NCBI RefSeq assembly: GCF_018417535.1
Contig: NZ_CP070977.1
Coordinates: 620,001-684,000 of the forward strand
Reading direction: 5' to 3'
DNA from: Burkholderia pyrrocinia
Lineage (GTDB): Bacteria > Pseudomonadota > Gammaproteobacteria > Burkholderiales > Burkholderiaceae
Length of the DNA: 64,000 bases
Below the pieces are notes generated by a model, which worked only from the letters and a program-made list of their open reading frames with translations, had not been told where the DNA came from and did no database searches. Each line of letters begins with the position of its first letter. The first letter of the stretch is position 1. Of this stretch, positions 26,601 to 34,271 are shown in pieces. A program made the position numbers and the translations under genes.

Positions 26601-27078
26601 CGTAGCCGGCCAGCGTGAGCTGCGCCTTCAGCTTCGCCTCGTCGAGCCGTTCGCCCTGCGCGAACGCGAACGTGTACGCGGCCATGAACGACGCGGGCGG
26701 CATCCGGTACAGCGCGGTGGTCGCGGGCACGAGCAGGATGTCGCAGCGGCCTTCGCCGAGATCGTGCAGCGTCGCGAGCCGCTCGGACACGAGATCCTGG
26801 TGCGGCGAGAACGTGTCGTACGGCAGCGTTTCCCAGTCCGGCAGCAGGCGCGCGCGCGCGTCGGGCGAGAAATAGGGAATTTCCTGCGAGAGCCGCTGGG
26901 CGTCGACCGCGTTCGCACAGATCACCGCGAGGAGCGGCACGTCCTGGCGGTTGTCGGCAAGATAACGGGCGATGGCGAGCGCGTCGGCGGAACCGTGTGC
27001 GCCGTCGAAGGCGAAACGCTGGCCGCTTTTGACGCGGGCAACGGGCGAGGCGGACGGGGTGGAAGCGTTATCTGGCAT
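23608..27078 (-). CDS. mfd: Transcription-repair coupling factor Mfd
   Basis: A 1156-residue protein, close to the usual 1150. The order is a UvrB-like N-terminal module (LLPDWETLPYDTFSPHQDLV), a CarD-like RNA-polymerase interaction domain (VGDPVVHAQHGIGRYMGLV), a RecG-like translocase with Walker A LVCGDVGFGKTEVALRAAF and DEEH box VIIDEEHRFGVRQKEALK, helicase motif VI region QLRGRVGRSHHQAYAYLL, and a C-terminal autoinhibitory domain. Mfd removes stalled RNA polymerase and recruits UvrA. The start at 27078 (MPDNASTPSAS) is preferred over 27102. It is divergent from ispD, 107 bp away. Confidence 0.96.
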   Translation of the reverse strand: MPDNASTPSASPVARVKSGQRFAFDGAHGSADALAIARYLADNRQDVPLLAVICANAVDAQRLSQEIPYFSPDARARLLPDWETLPYDTFSPHQDLVSERLATLHDLGEGRCDILLVPATTALYRMPPASFMAAYTFAFAQGERLDEAKLKAQLTLAGYEHVSQVVRPGEYCVRGSLIDLYPMGSPLPYRIDLFDDQVDSIRAFDPDTQRSLYPVRDVRLLPGREFPFDEAARTAFRSRWRETFEGDPSRAPIYKDIGNGVPSAGIEYYLPLFFDETATLFHYLPQDAHLVFTGDLEASIRRFTADTKQRHAFLSHDRERPILEPQRLFLTDEDFFAFAKPFARVVLPAQPAGGWATALPELTVDRHSDDPLVSLRTFVESSGKRVLLTVESAGRRETILQLLAEHHLRPASNDHFAGWLASDERFALGVAPLSSGFAVPGEGYAIVTETELYGALGRRAGRRRQEQASNVDAMVRDLSELKVGDPVVHAQHGIGRYMGLVSMDLGEGETEFLHLEYSGDSKLYVPVAQLHVISRYSGADPDSAPLHALGSGQWERAKRKAAQQIRDTAAELLNLYARRAAREGHAFALDPRDYVKFAESFGFEETPDQAAAIAAVIGDMTSGKPMDRLVCGDVGFGKTEVALRAAFIAVLGGKQVALLSPTTLLAEQHTQTFADRFADWPVRIVELSRFKTAKEVNAAIAQINEGTVDIVIGTHKLLSSDVQFKRLGLVIIDEEHRFGVRQKEALKALRAEVDVLTLTATPIPRTLGMALEGLRDFSVIATAPQKRLAIKTFVRREEESVIREAMLRELKRGGQVYFLHNEVETIENRKAMLEELVPEARIVIAHGQMHERELERVMRDFVAQRANVLLCTTIIETGIDVPSANTIIMHRSDKFGLAQLHQLRGRVGRSHHQAYAYLLVHDPQALTKQAQRRLEAIQQMEELGSGFYLAMHDLEIRGTGEVLGDKQSGEIHEIGFQLYTDMLNDAVKALKNGKEPDLTAPLAATTEINLHAPAILPADYCVDVQERLSLYKRLANCEHGDAIDGIQEELIDRFGKLPPQAHALVETHRLRIAAKPLGIVKIDASEVAIGLQFEPNPPIDPMRIIEMVQKHRHIRLAGQDKLRIETRSPDLAIRVSTIKETLRALGPKQGAAAAAR

Positions 27079-27185
27079 TGGGGCGGCAGGGGTGGCGTGC
27101 ACGGGCGCATCGCGGTGCGCCGGTCGAGACGAAAGACCTATTATAAAATCCGCTTCTCGATTTCATCTTTCCGGCGTTTCCTTTC

Positions 27186-27896
27186 GTGACTCCCCGACTT
27201 TTCGCCCTGATTCCCTGTGCCGGCACGGGCAGCCGTTCCGGCTCGGCCGTGCCGAAGCAATATCGCACGCTGGCCGGCCGCGCGCTCCTGCATTACACGC
27301 TCGCCGCGTTCGACGCGTGCAGCGAATTCGCGCAGACGCTCGTCGTCCTCGCGCCCGACGATTCCCATTTCGATGCGCGCCGCTTCGCGGGCCTGCGCTT
27401 CGCGGTGCGCCGCTGCGGCGGCGGCTCGCGGCAGGCGTCGGTGCTGAACGGGCTGCTCGAGCTGGCCGAATTCGGCGCGACCGACCACGACTGGGTGCTG
27501 GTGCACGACGCCGCGCGCCCGGGCATCACGCCGGAGCTGATCCGCACGCTGGTCGCGACGCTGAAGGACGACCCGGTCGGCGGCATCGTCGCGCTGCCGG
27601 TGGCCGATACGCTCAAGCGCGTGCCGGCCGGCGGCGATGCGATCGCGCGCACCGAGTCGCGCGACGCGCTGTGGCAGGCGCAGACGCCGCAGATGTTCCG
27701 CATCGGCATGCTGCGCGAGGCAATCCTGCGCGCGCAGCGCGAAGGGCACGACCTGACCGACGAAGCGAGCGCGATCGAATGGGCCGGCCATACGCCGCGC
27801 GTCGTGCAGGGCAGCCTGCGCAACTTCAAGGTCACGTACCCGGAAGATTTCGCGCTTGCGGAAGCGATCCTCGCGCGCCCCGCGAACGCTTCCTGA
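27186..27896 (+). CDS. ispD: 2-C-methyl-D-erythritol 4-phosphate cytidylyltransferase
   Basis: A 236-residue IspD. The nucleotide-binding loop is [19 protein letters not shown] (Lys24), and [11 protein letters not shown] and [10 protein letters not shown] are conserved. It makes CDP-methylerythritol in the non-mevalonate isoprenoid pathway. The start is GTG at 27186, directly at the family N-terminus. ispF follows 28 bp later in the same direction, the common order for this pair. Confidence 0.95.
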   Translation: MTPRLFALIPCAGTGSRSGSAVPKQYRTLAGRALLHYTLAAFDACSEFAQTLVVLAPDDSHFDARRFAGLRFAVRRCGGGSRQASVLNGLLELAEFGATDHDWVLVHDAARPGITPELIRTLVATLKDDPVGGIVALPVADTLKRVPAGGDAIARTESRDALWQAQTPQMFRIGMLREAILRAQREGHDLTDEASAIEWAGHTPRVVQGSLRNFKVTYPEDFALAEAILARPANAS

Positions 27897-27924
27897 CTTT
27901 CACCCCATCTCAATCGGAACACGC

Positions 27925-28410
27925 ATGGATTTCAGAATCGGACAAGGCTACGACGTGCACCAGCTCGTCCCGGGGCGCCCCCTCATCATCGGCGGCGTGA
28001 CGATTCCGTACGAACGCGGCCTGCTCGGCCACTCGGACGCGGACGTGCTGCTGCACGCGATCACCGACGCGCTGTTCGGCGCGGCGGCGCTCGGCGACAT
28101 CGGCCGTCATTTCTCCGACACCGACGCGGCGTTCAAGGGCGCGGACAGCCGCGTGCTGCTGCGCGAGTGCGTTGCCCGCGTGCAGGCGGCCGGCTTCACG
28201 ATCCAGAACGTCGACAGCACCGTGATCGCGCAGGCGCCGAAGCTCGCGCCGCATATCGACGGGATGCGCGCGAACATCGCGGCCGATCTCGGGCTGCCGC
28301 TCGATCGCGTGAACGTGAAGGCGAAGACCAACGAGAAGCTCGGCTATCTCGGCCGTGGCGAGGGCATCGAGGCGCAGGCCGCCGCGCTGCTGGTCAGGCA
28401 GGGCGGCTGA
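27925..28410 (+). CDS. ispF: 2-C-methyl-D-erythritol 2,4-cyclodiphosphate synthase
   Basis: A 161-residue IspF. Metal ligands are Asp10 and His12 in GYDVHQL and His44 in LLHAI, with [20 protein letters not shown] and the C-terminal [20 protein letters not shown] as expected. It forms the cyclodiphosphate two steps after IspD. The ATG at 27925 is the family start; the open frame reaches back into ispD. A strong hairpin terminator follows at 28462-28489. Confidence 0.96.
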   Translation: MDFRIGQGYDVHQLVPGRPLIIGGVTIPYERGLLGHSDADVLLHAITDALFGAAALGDIGRHFSDTDAAFKGADSRVLLRECVARVQAAGFTIQNVDSTVIAQAPKLAPHIDGMRANIAADLGLPLDRVNVKAKTNEKLGYLGRGEGIEAQAAALLVRQGG

Positions 28411-28461
28411 CGCGCGGCGGTGGCGGCGCGCGGTTCGCTCCGCGCGCTGTGCTGCGGAAAT

Positions 28462-28489
28462 GAAAAATGCCACGCATCAGCGTGGCATT
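28462..28489. terminator. Bidirectional terminator between ispF and ahpD
   Basis: A perfect 12-bp stem AAAATGCCACGC / GCGTGGCATTTT around ATCA has T runs on both strands. It lies 51 bp after ispF and 66 bp after the ahpD stop. Confidence 0.9.
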
Positions 28490-28555
28490 TTCGTTTGAAG
28501 CGACGGCCGTTCCGGCATGGCTGCCGGTCGCGCGGCGCAACCGCCTGGCAGCCAG

Positions 28556-29083
28556 TTACTCGCCTTCGGCGGCGATCACCTGCGCGGCGGCATTGATCAC
28601 CGACGCGATGCGGCCGACGTCGCGCAGTTGCGTGACGGTCATCCCTTGCTCGTCCTTCAGCAGCGCATAGTGCGACTTCACGCAGAAGTGGCACTTGCCG
28701 ACGATCGACGCGGCGAGCGCGTACATCTCGAACTTGCGCTTGTCGACGCCGCCGTGCGTCGCATAGGCGCCCATCCGCAGTTCGGCGCGCTGCGTCTTCA
28801 GGTCGGCGTCGTCGGCCATCTCGACATACGGATACCAGGTGTTGTTCATCCCCATCAGCGCGGCCGCCGTCAGCACGGCGTTCGTTTCTTCGGGCGACAG
28901 CACGCCGGCTTCGCGGATCGTCTTCACGAGCACCGTGCTCTTTGCCGCGATTGCCGCCGCCAGCGCGACGCCGACCGCGTCGTTGCCTTCGAGCGACGAG
29001 CGCGAGATCGTGCCGTCGAGATTCAGGCGAATGTCCTTCGCGTAGTCGGGGATGCGCGCCTTAATCGAGTCGATGAATTCCAT
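28556..29083 (-). CDS. ahpD: Alkyl hydroperoxidase AhpD
   Basis: A 175-residue AhpD. The redox CxxC and proton-relay histidine are in GKCHFCVKSHYALL (Cys131, Cys134, His138), matching the positions of the Mycobacterium tuberculosis enzyme. It reduces AhpC, and has weak peroxidase activity of its own. It is downstream of ahpC by 76 bp, with a hairpin between the two genes that could lower its expression relative to ahpC. The start at 29083 is preceded by AGGAG. Confidence 0.95.
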   Translation of the reverse strand: MEFIDSIKARIPDYAKDIRLNLDGTISRSSLEGNDAVGVALAAAIAAKSTVLVKTIREAGVLSPEETNAVLTAAALMGMNNTWYPYVEMADDADLKTQRAELRMGAYATHGGVDKRKFEMYALAASIVGKCHFCVKSHYALLKDEQGMTVTQLRDVGRIASVINAAAQVIAAEGE

Positions 29084-29112
29084 TGATATCTCCTATGGGT
29101 TGGCCGTTAAAA

Positions 29113-29144
29113 AAGCCCGCAGGCAGCAAGTGCGCTGCGGGCTT
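29113..29144 (-). terminator. Hairpin between ahpC and ahpD (terminator/attenuator)
   Basis: AAGCCCGCAG at 29113-29122 pairs with CTGCGGGCTT at 29135-29144. On the minus strand a run of six T follows. Because it sits inside the ahpC-ahpD unit, it probably reduces read-through into ahpD. Confidence 0.8.
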
Positions 29145-29159
29145 CGTGCATCGATGCGC

Positions 29160-29708
29160 TTACAGCGTTGCGCCGCCGACCGCACGGTTGCACGGGCACA
29201 GTTCGTCCGTTTGCAGGCCGTCCAGAATACGCAGGACTTCTGCCGGGCTGCGGCCGACGTTCAGGTTGTTCACCGAAACGTGCTGGATCGTGTTGTCCGG
29301 ATCGACGATGAACGTTGCACGCAGGGCCACGCCGGCTTCCTTGTCGCGCACGCCGAGCTGGTCGATCAGCTCGCCTTTGACGTCGCCGAACGAGTAGTGG
29401 TTCAGCTTGTCCAGGTCCTTGTGCTCACGGCGCCATGCGAGCTTGACGAATTCGTTGTCCGAGCTGCCGCCCAGCAGGATGGCGTCGCGCTCTTCGAACT
29501 GCTTCGTGAGCTTCGCGAACTCGACGATTTCCGTCGGGCACACGAACGTGAAATCCTTCGGATAGAAGTAGATGATCTTCCACTTGCCCGGGAACGACGC
29601 TTCGGTGATGGTTTCGAACGCCGACTGGCCGTTTTCCTCGTGATTGTTGAAGCCCGGCTTCGCGGCTACGACGGTGAAAGCTTCGAGTTTATCGCCCACG
29701 GTTTTCAT
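29160..29708 (-). CDS. ahpC: Peroxiredoxin AhpC
   Basis: A 182-residue 2-Cys peroxiredoxin. The peroxidatic cysteine is Cys57 in FTFVCPTE. The C-terminus has a C-P-C pair (Cys171 and Cys173, ELCPCNRAV), which is the three-cysteine arrangement seen in AhpC proteins that are reduced by AhpD and not AhpF. This agrees with ahpD directly downstream. It detoxifies alkyl peroxides and peroxynitrite. The start at 29708 is preceded by AGGAG. No oxyR is adjacent. Confidence 0.95.
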   Translation of the reverse strand: MKTVGDKLEAFTVVAAKPGFNNHEENGQSAFETITEASFPGKWKIIYFYPKDFTFVCPTEIVEFAKLTKQFEERDAILLGGSSDNEFVKLAWRREHKDLDKLNHYSFGDVKGELIDQLGVRDKEAGVALRATFIVDPDNTIQHVSVNNLNVGRSPAEVLRILDGLQTDELCPCNRAVGGATL

Positions 29709-29897
29709 GCGGATACTCCTGTATGAGTTGGGAAGAAGACAGAGTCAAGCTACCTCGGTGCTGCAACGATGGTGTGACAGCATGGGGAAGACTGTAACAC
29801 TATTAGTAAAGTACTTCAATAGATTTTGGCTAACGATCGCCATAGTTTTTTTCAACTGGATCGATAGTGTGAAGCGCAGGAAGCGTGCGCGAGCGCG

Positions 29898-31259
29898 TCA
29901 CGCGGTCGCACGCGCCTTGCCGGCGCCGGGAAATTCGAGCGTGACTTCGAGACCCGCGTCGGGGATGCGGTTGCGCAGGCGCAGCGCGCCGCGATAGCGG
30001 CCGACGAGCCGCAGCACGATCGCCATCCCGAGGCCCGTGCCGTCCGCCTTGGTGCGCGCGGTGTCGACGCGATAGAACGGCCGCATCACGAGCGGCAACT
30101 GATCCTCGGGGATGCCGGGGCCTTCGTCGCTCACCGACAGCTCGACGCGCGCGTGCGACACGCGTGTCTCGAGCGTGATGCGCGAGATGCCGTCCTGCTT
30201 GCTCTGGCCGTACTTGCGCGCGTTCTCGACGAGGTTGCCGATCACGCGGCGCATGTCGGTCTCGTCGGCTTCGATGACCGCGCTCGGCGCGAGCCGCGTG
30301 CGGATCTCGACGCCGTCCTCGCTCGATACGCGCGCGGCGACTTCCTGCGCGATCGACGACAGGTCGACGGGTTCGGGCTTGCGTTGCGACGGGCGCGCGT
30401 AGTCGATGAAGGCTGCGATGATGCGGTCCATCTGCTCGATGTCGTCGACCATCGCATCCTTGGTCGCCTGGTCGGACGGGCTCATCTCGGTTTCGAGGCG
30501 CAGCCGCGCGAGCGGCGTGCGCAGGTCGTGCGAGATGCCCGCGAGCATCAGCGCGCGGTCGGCCTCGAGCTGTTCGAGGTCGCGCACCATCTGGTTGAAG
30601 CTGCGGTTGGTCTCGGCCGCGACGCCCATCCCGCGCTCGGGCAGCAACTCGGGTGTCTGGCCCGAGCCGATCTGGCGCGCGGCGAGCGCGAGCCGCGAGA
30701 ACGGCCGGTTCACGAGGCTCGTGATGAACGCGGAGCCGAACAGCGACAGCGCGAGCGCGAACAGCCCCCAGCCGGCCCACTGCAGGCCGGTGACGTTGTC
30801 GAGCTGGTCGCGGTCGAGCGCGACCCAGTAATCGTCGTCGTCGATCTTGAAGCTGATCCACACGCCGGGAATGTCGTTGACCGACTGCGCGATCACGGTA
30901 TCGTCGCCGAGGCGGCTGCGGATGTCGTGCTCGATCAGTCGGTTCAGCGATTCGTCGGGCTGCAGCTTGAACTTGTCGGTTTTCTCGCGCGGGTAAACGC
31001 GCACGCCCTCGTTGCTCTCGAGATCCTGCAGCAGCGCGCGCCGCAGATCGGGATCGGAATAGAGCAGGGCAGTGCGCGTGAGCTTCACGACCGCGACGAG
31101 CTGCAGCGCGACGCGCTGCGCACGCGGCTCGCGTTCGATCACGCGAAAGCTCTGGAACCACGCGGCGAGACTGACCGAGATCAGCAGCGCGATCAGCAGG
31201 AAGGTGCGCCAGAACAGCCCGCCGAACGCGAGCTGCAGGAGGCGCCGGTCGATACGCAT
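29898..31259 (-). CDS. Sensor histidine kinase (EnvZ/RisS-like)
   Basis: A 453-residue inner-membrane kinase. Two membrane helices (about 15-35 and 163-182) flank a periplasmic domain with YPREKTDKFKLQPDESLN. Then follow HAMP, the phospho-acceptor His244 in LAGISHDLRTPLARLRLE, and a catalytic domain with N box NLVENARKYG, DEGPGIPEDQLP and GTGLGMAIVLRL. It pairs with the OmpR-like regulator 40 bp upstream. The closest named system in beta-proteobacteria is RisA/RisS; osmolarity or pH sensing is inferred by analogy. Confidence 0.92.
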   Translation of the reverse strand: MRIDRRLLQLAFGGLFWRTFLLIALLISVSLAAWFQSFRVIEREPRAQRVALQLVAVVKLTRTALLYSDPDLRRALLQDLESNEGVRVYPREKTDKFKLQPDESLNRLIEHDIRSRLGDDTVIAQSVNDIPGVWISFKIDDDDYWVALDRDQLDNVTGLQWAGWGLFALALSLFGSAFITSLVNRPFSRLALAARQIGSGQTPELLPERGMGVAAETNRSFNQMVRDLEQLEADRALMLAGISHDLRTPLARLRLETEMSPSDQATKDAMVDDIEQMDRIIAAFIDYARPSQRKPEPVDLSSIAQEVAARVSSEDGVEIRTRLAPSAVIEADETDMRRVIGNLVENARKYGQSKQDGISRITLETRVSHARVELSVSDEGPGIPEDQLPLVMRPFYRVDTARTKADGTGLGMAIVLRLVGRYRGALRLRNRIPDAGLEVTLEFPGAGKARATA

Positions 31260-31299
31260 GGGACGGGCCGTGGGCGGGCGAAACCGGAAAAGAAAAAGG

Positions 31300-32034
31300 T
31301 CAGGCGGCGCCGTCCGGGATGAACACGTAGCCGAGGCCCCAGACGGTCTGGATGAAACGCGGGCTGCCCGGATCCGGTTCGATCAGCTTGCGCAGGCGCG
31401 AGATCTGCACGTCGAGGCTGCGGTCGAACACTTCGTATTCACGGCCGCGCGCGAGCTCCATCAGCTTCTCGCGCGACAGCGGCTGGCGCGGATGGCGGGC
31501 GAACACCTTCAGCACCGAGAATTCGCCGGTCGTCAGCGGAATTTCCTGGCCGGACTTCGTCAGCGTGCGCGTCGCGAGGTTCAGCGAGAACTCGCCGAAC
31601 TCGAACACCTCGGTGGTTTCCGACGGCGCGCCCGGCAGTTCGGCCGGCGCCTGACGACGCAGCACCGCATGAATGCGCGCGACGAGTTCGCGCGGGTTGA
31701 ACGGCTTCGGCAGGTAATCGTCGGCGCCCATCTCGAGGCCGACGATGCGATCGACGTCCTCGCCCTTTGCGGTGAGCATGATGATCGGCGTGCGGTCGTT
31801 GCTGCCGCGCAGGCGGCGGCAGATCGACAGGCCGTCTTCGCCCGGCAGCATCAGGTCGAGCACGAGCAGGTCGAAACGCTCGCGTACCCAGAGCTTGTTC
31901 ATCGCGGTCGCGTTTTCCGCGACATATACGTTGAAGCCCTGCTCGCCGAGATAGCGGCGCAGCAGATCGCGCAAGCGCGGGTCGTCGTCGACGACGAGAA
32001 TCTTCGAGGGGTTTTTCGTTTCCATGATCGGCAT
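31300..32034 (-). CDS. ompR: Response regulator (OmpR/RisA-like)
   Basis: A 244-residue OmpR-family regulator. The receiver domain has the acidic cluster ILVVDDDPR and the phosphorylated aspartate in LLVLDLMLPGEDG, followed by a winged-helix DNA-binding domain (LTTGEFSVLKVFARHPRQPL, SRLRKLIEPDPGSPRFIQ, VWGLGYVFIP). A second ATG nine bases downstream at 32025 is an equally possible start. It is the first gene of the two-component operon. The symbol is by family; risA would be equally correct. Confidence 0.93.
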   Translation of the reverse strand: MPIMETKNPSKILVVDDDPRLRDLLRRYLGEQGFNVYVAENATAMNKLWVRERFDLLVLDLMLPGEDGLSICRRLRGSNDRTPIIMLTAKGEDVDRIVGLEMGADDYLPKPFNPRELVARIHAVLRRQAPAELPGAPSETTEVFEFGEFSLNLATRTLTKSGQEIPLTTGEFSVLKVFARHPRQPLSREKLMELARGREYEVFDRSLDVQISRLRKLIEPDPGSPRFIQTVWGLGYVFIPDGAA

Positions 32035-32292
32035 CTTATCGCGAATGGGAATTGGCGCACGGCCGCGTATTTTCGTGCGTTACAGTCGGTTACAAAATTT
32101 ACCCGTAGTGTCGCGCCGAGTAAAGGCAGGCTATAGAGATTCCTTTACTCGAAGCCGAAATTCGGTAGATACTCCCCTGCACTCCATCTTTCATCTTTGC
32201 ACACCCGAATTCCGCAGGGTTTTTCAAGTACCAGAGGTAGCCGGTTGCCGCGTGACGAAGGGAACAAATCGACCAAAGAAGCGAGGACGGTC

Positions 32293-32568
32293 ATGCGATC
32301 TGCCCGGATTGCACTGATGCTGACGATCGCGCTTGCCGGTCCATATGCGTCGAGCTTCTCGTATGCGCAGCGCCCCGAGCAGGGCGTACCGTCGCGCAAG
32401 CTGCCGCGCGGCAAAGCGCCGCAGCCCGACCGTGCCGCCGAGACGGTCCGTTCCGCCGTGCCTCCCGATCTCGAACAGCACCGCCGCGACGGGCACATGA
32501 CGCCCGAGGAGCGCCACCTTCTGCGCCAGCACATCGAAGACGCCGTTCGCGAGTTGTACAAGCGCTGA
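32293..32568 (+). CDS. Small secreted hypothetical protein
   Basis: A 91-residue protein with a signal peptide (MRSARIALMLTIALAGPYAS, cleavage near FSYA-QR) and a basic, proline-rich mature part. The conserved-looking C-terminal helix is MTPEERHLLRQHIEDAVREL. The start at 32293 is preceded by GAGGA; the open frame reaches 32197 but would bury the signal peptide. The arrangement recalls small periplasmic proteins with an EER-Q helix, but the family is not recognised. It is divergent from ompR, which may point to an envelope-stress role. Confidence 0.7.
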   Translation: MRSARIALMLTIALAGPYASSFSYAQRPEQGVPSRKLPRGKAPQPDRAAETVRSAVPPDLEQHRRDGHMTPEERHLLRQHIEDAVRELYKR

Positions 32569-32695
32569 AGCGCGCCGTCTTCACCCTGCGCGGAACACGC
32601 CGCGCGGAAAAAATTCGTAGCACTTTTTCCGTCAACTTTCGCCTGCCGATTGCCGTTGTACCGGCATCCGCACCGCCGGTGCGTTCCCGGAGTCC

Positions 32696-34204
32696 ATGAC
32701 GATGAAAGCGAACGCTGCCGCACCGGCGCCGTCGCCGGCCATGCAGTCGGCGCTCGACGCCGACGATGCGCAGTTTTTCCTGAGCCGCACCGGTTTCTCT
32801 CCCGCGCCCGCCGAAGTCGCGCGCGTCGTCGGCATGACGCGCGCGCAGGTCGTGGCCGACGCGCTCGGCAATGTTCGCCGCGAACCCGTTACGGCTTGGC
32901 CCGACTGGATCGCCGAATTGCCGCCGACGCGCGCGCAGCGCCAGGCGCTGACCGCCGACATGCGCCGCGACGAGCAGCGCGAGCGCAATAGCCGCTACGA
33001 TGCGTTGCGCGCGGCGTGGGTCAACGAGATGGTCGTGACGCCGTCGCCGCTGACCGAGCGCATGACGCTGTTCTGGCACGGGCACTTCACGTCGGGACAG
33101 GACAAGGTGCCTTATCCGCAAACGATGGCCGCGCAGAACGCGCTGTTTCGCCGCGAGGCGCTCGGCAACTTCGGCACGCTGCTGCATGCGGTCGCGAAGG
33201 ACCCGGCGATGCTGCAGTATCTCGACGGCGCGAGCAATCGCAAGGGGCGCCCGAACGAGAATTTCGCGCGCGAGGTGATGGAGCTGTTCACGCTCGGTGA
33301 AGGGCACTACACGCAGTACGACGTGACGGAAGCCGCGCGCGCGATGACGGGCTGGACGGTCGATCCCGATACGCTGCGCTTCGAGGTGCGGCCGGATTTG
33401 CACGATGCGGGCGACAAGACGATTCTCGGCGAAACGGGGCCGTTCGACGGCGACGGCTTTGCCGACATCCTGCTGAAGCGGCCCGGTACCGCGCGCTTCA
33501 TCGTCGGCAAGCTGTGGCGCGAGTTCGTGTCCGATACACCCGACGCGGGCGCGCTCGATCTCGTGGCCGAGCGGTTTCGCGCGAGCGGCTACGACATCCG
33601 CGCGGCGCTCGCCGCGCTGTGGTCGACCGACGCGTTCTGGGATCCACGCAACCGCGGCGTGCTTGTCAAGTCGCCGGCCGAGTTCGTCGTCGGGTCGGTG
33701 CGGCTGTTCGACGTCGCGTACGGCGATCCGCAGATGCTCGCAAACACCGTGCGCACGCTCGGGCAGAACCTGTTCTATCCGCCGAACGTGAAGGGCTGGC
33801 CGGGCGGCGCGTTGTGGATCAACAGCACCACGCTGCTCGCGCGCAAGCAGTTCGTCGAGCAACTGTTCCGCGCGACGGAGACGGCCGGCATGCGGCCGCC
33901 GGCGCATCCGATGGCGCCGTCGCCGAATGCGCGGGCGCACGCGATGCCGGTGGCCGACACGGCGTCCGCCGCCGGCATGCGCGGCGCGCCGGCCAAGCCC
34001 GCGCGCGGCGGCCTGCGTTTCGACCTCGAGCGCTGGCTTGCGCAATATCGCGCGCGGCCGCAGGCGATCGCGGGATTGTCGACCGAGCTTCAGCTCCAGC
34101 ACGCGGTGCTGCCCGTGTCGCCGGTCGCGGCGATCGACACGGATTCGACCGGTAGCGCGTATCTCGAGGCGCTGCTGATGGATCCGGCCTATCAATTGAA
34201 ATGA
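32696..34204 (+). CDS. DUF1800 domain protein
   Basis: A 502-residue protein with the DUF1800 hallmarks: DAQFFLSRTGFSPAPAEV, MTLFWHGHFTSGQDKV, GRPNENFAREVMELFTLG and YPPNVKGWPGGALWINSTTL. DUF1800 proteins almost always sit beside a DUF1501 gene, as here (67 bp downstream). Their function is unknown. No clear signal peptide is seen at the ATG at 32696. The C-terminal third is proline/alanine-rich (residues about 395-440), less conserved than the core. Confidence 0.88.
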   Translation: MTMKANAAAPAPSPAMQSALDADDAQFFLSRTGFSPAPAEVARVVGMTRAQVVADALGNVRREPVTAWPDWIAELPPTRAQRQALTADMRRDEQRERNSRYDALRAAWVNEMVVTPSPLTERMTLFWHGHFTSGQDKVPYPQTMAAQNALFRREALGNFGTLLHAVAKDPAMLQYLDGASNRKGRPNENFAREVMELFTLGEGHYTQYDVTEAARAMTGWTVDPDTLRFEVRPDLHDAGDKTILGETGPFDGDGFADILLKRPGTARFIVGKLWREFVSDTPDAGALDLVAERFRASGYDIRAALAALWSTDAFWDPRNRGVLVKSPAEFVVGSVRLFDVAYGDPQMLANTVRTLGQNLFYPPNVKGWPGGALWINSTTLLARKQFVEQLFRATETAGMRPPAHPMAPSPNARAHAMPVADTASAAGMRGAPAKPARGGLRFDLERWLAQYRARPQAIAGLSTELQLQHAVLPVSPVAAIDTDSTGSAYLEALLMDPAYQLK

Positions 34205-34271
34205 TGCAAACGACGACGAATCGGAGCGCCGCTGTGGCAAAGGTGCCGGGCGGCGGACCAAAGGATGCACG

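Noticed and set aside
24934..27189. 751-codon plus-strand open frame antisense to mfd
   Set aside because: No recognisable domains; Mfd on the minus strand accounts for the whole interval.
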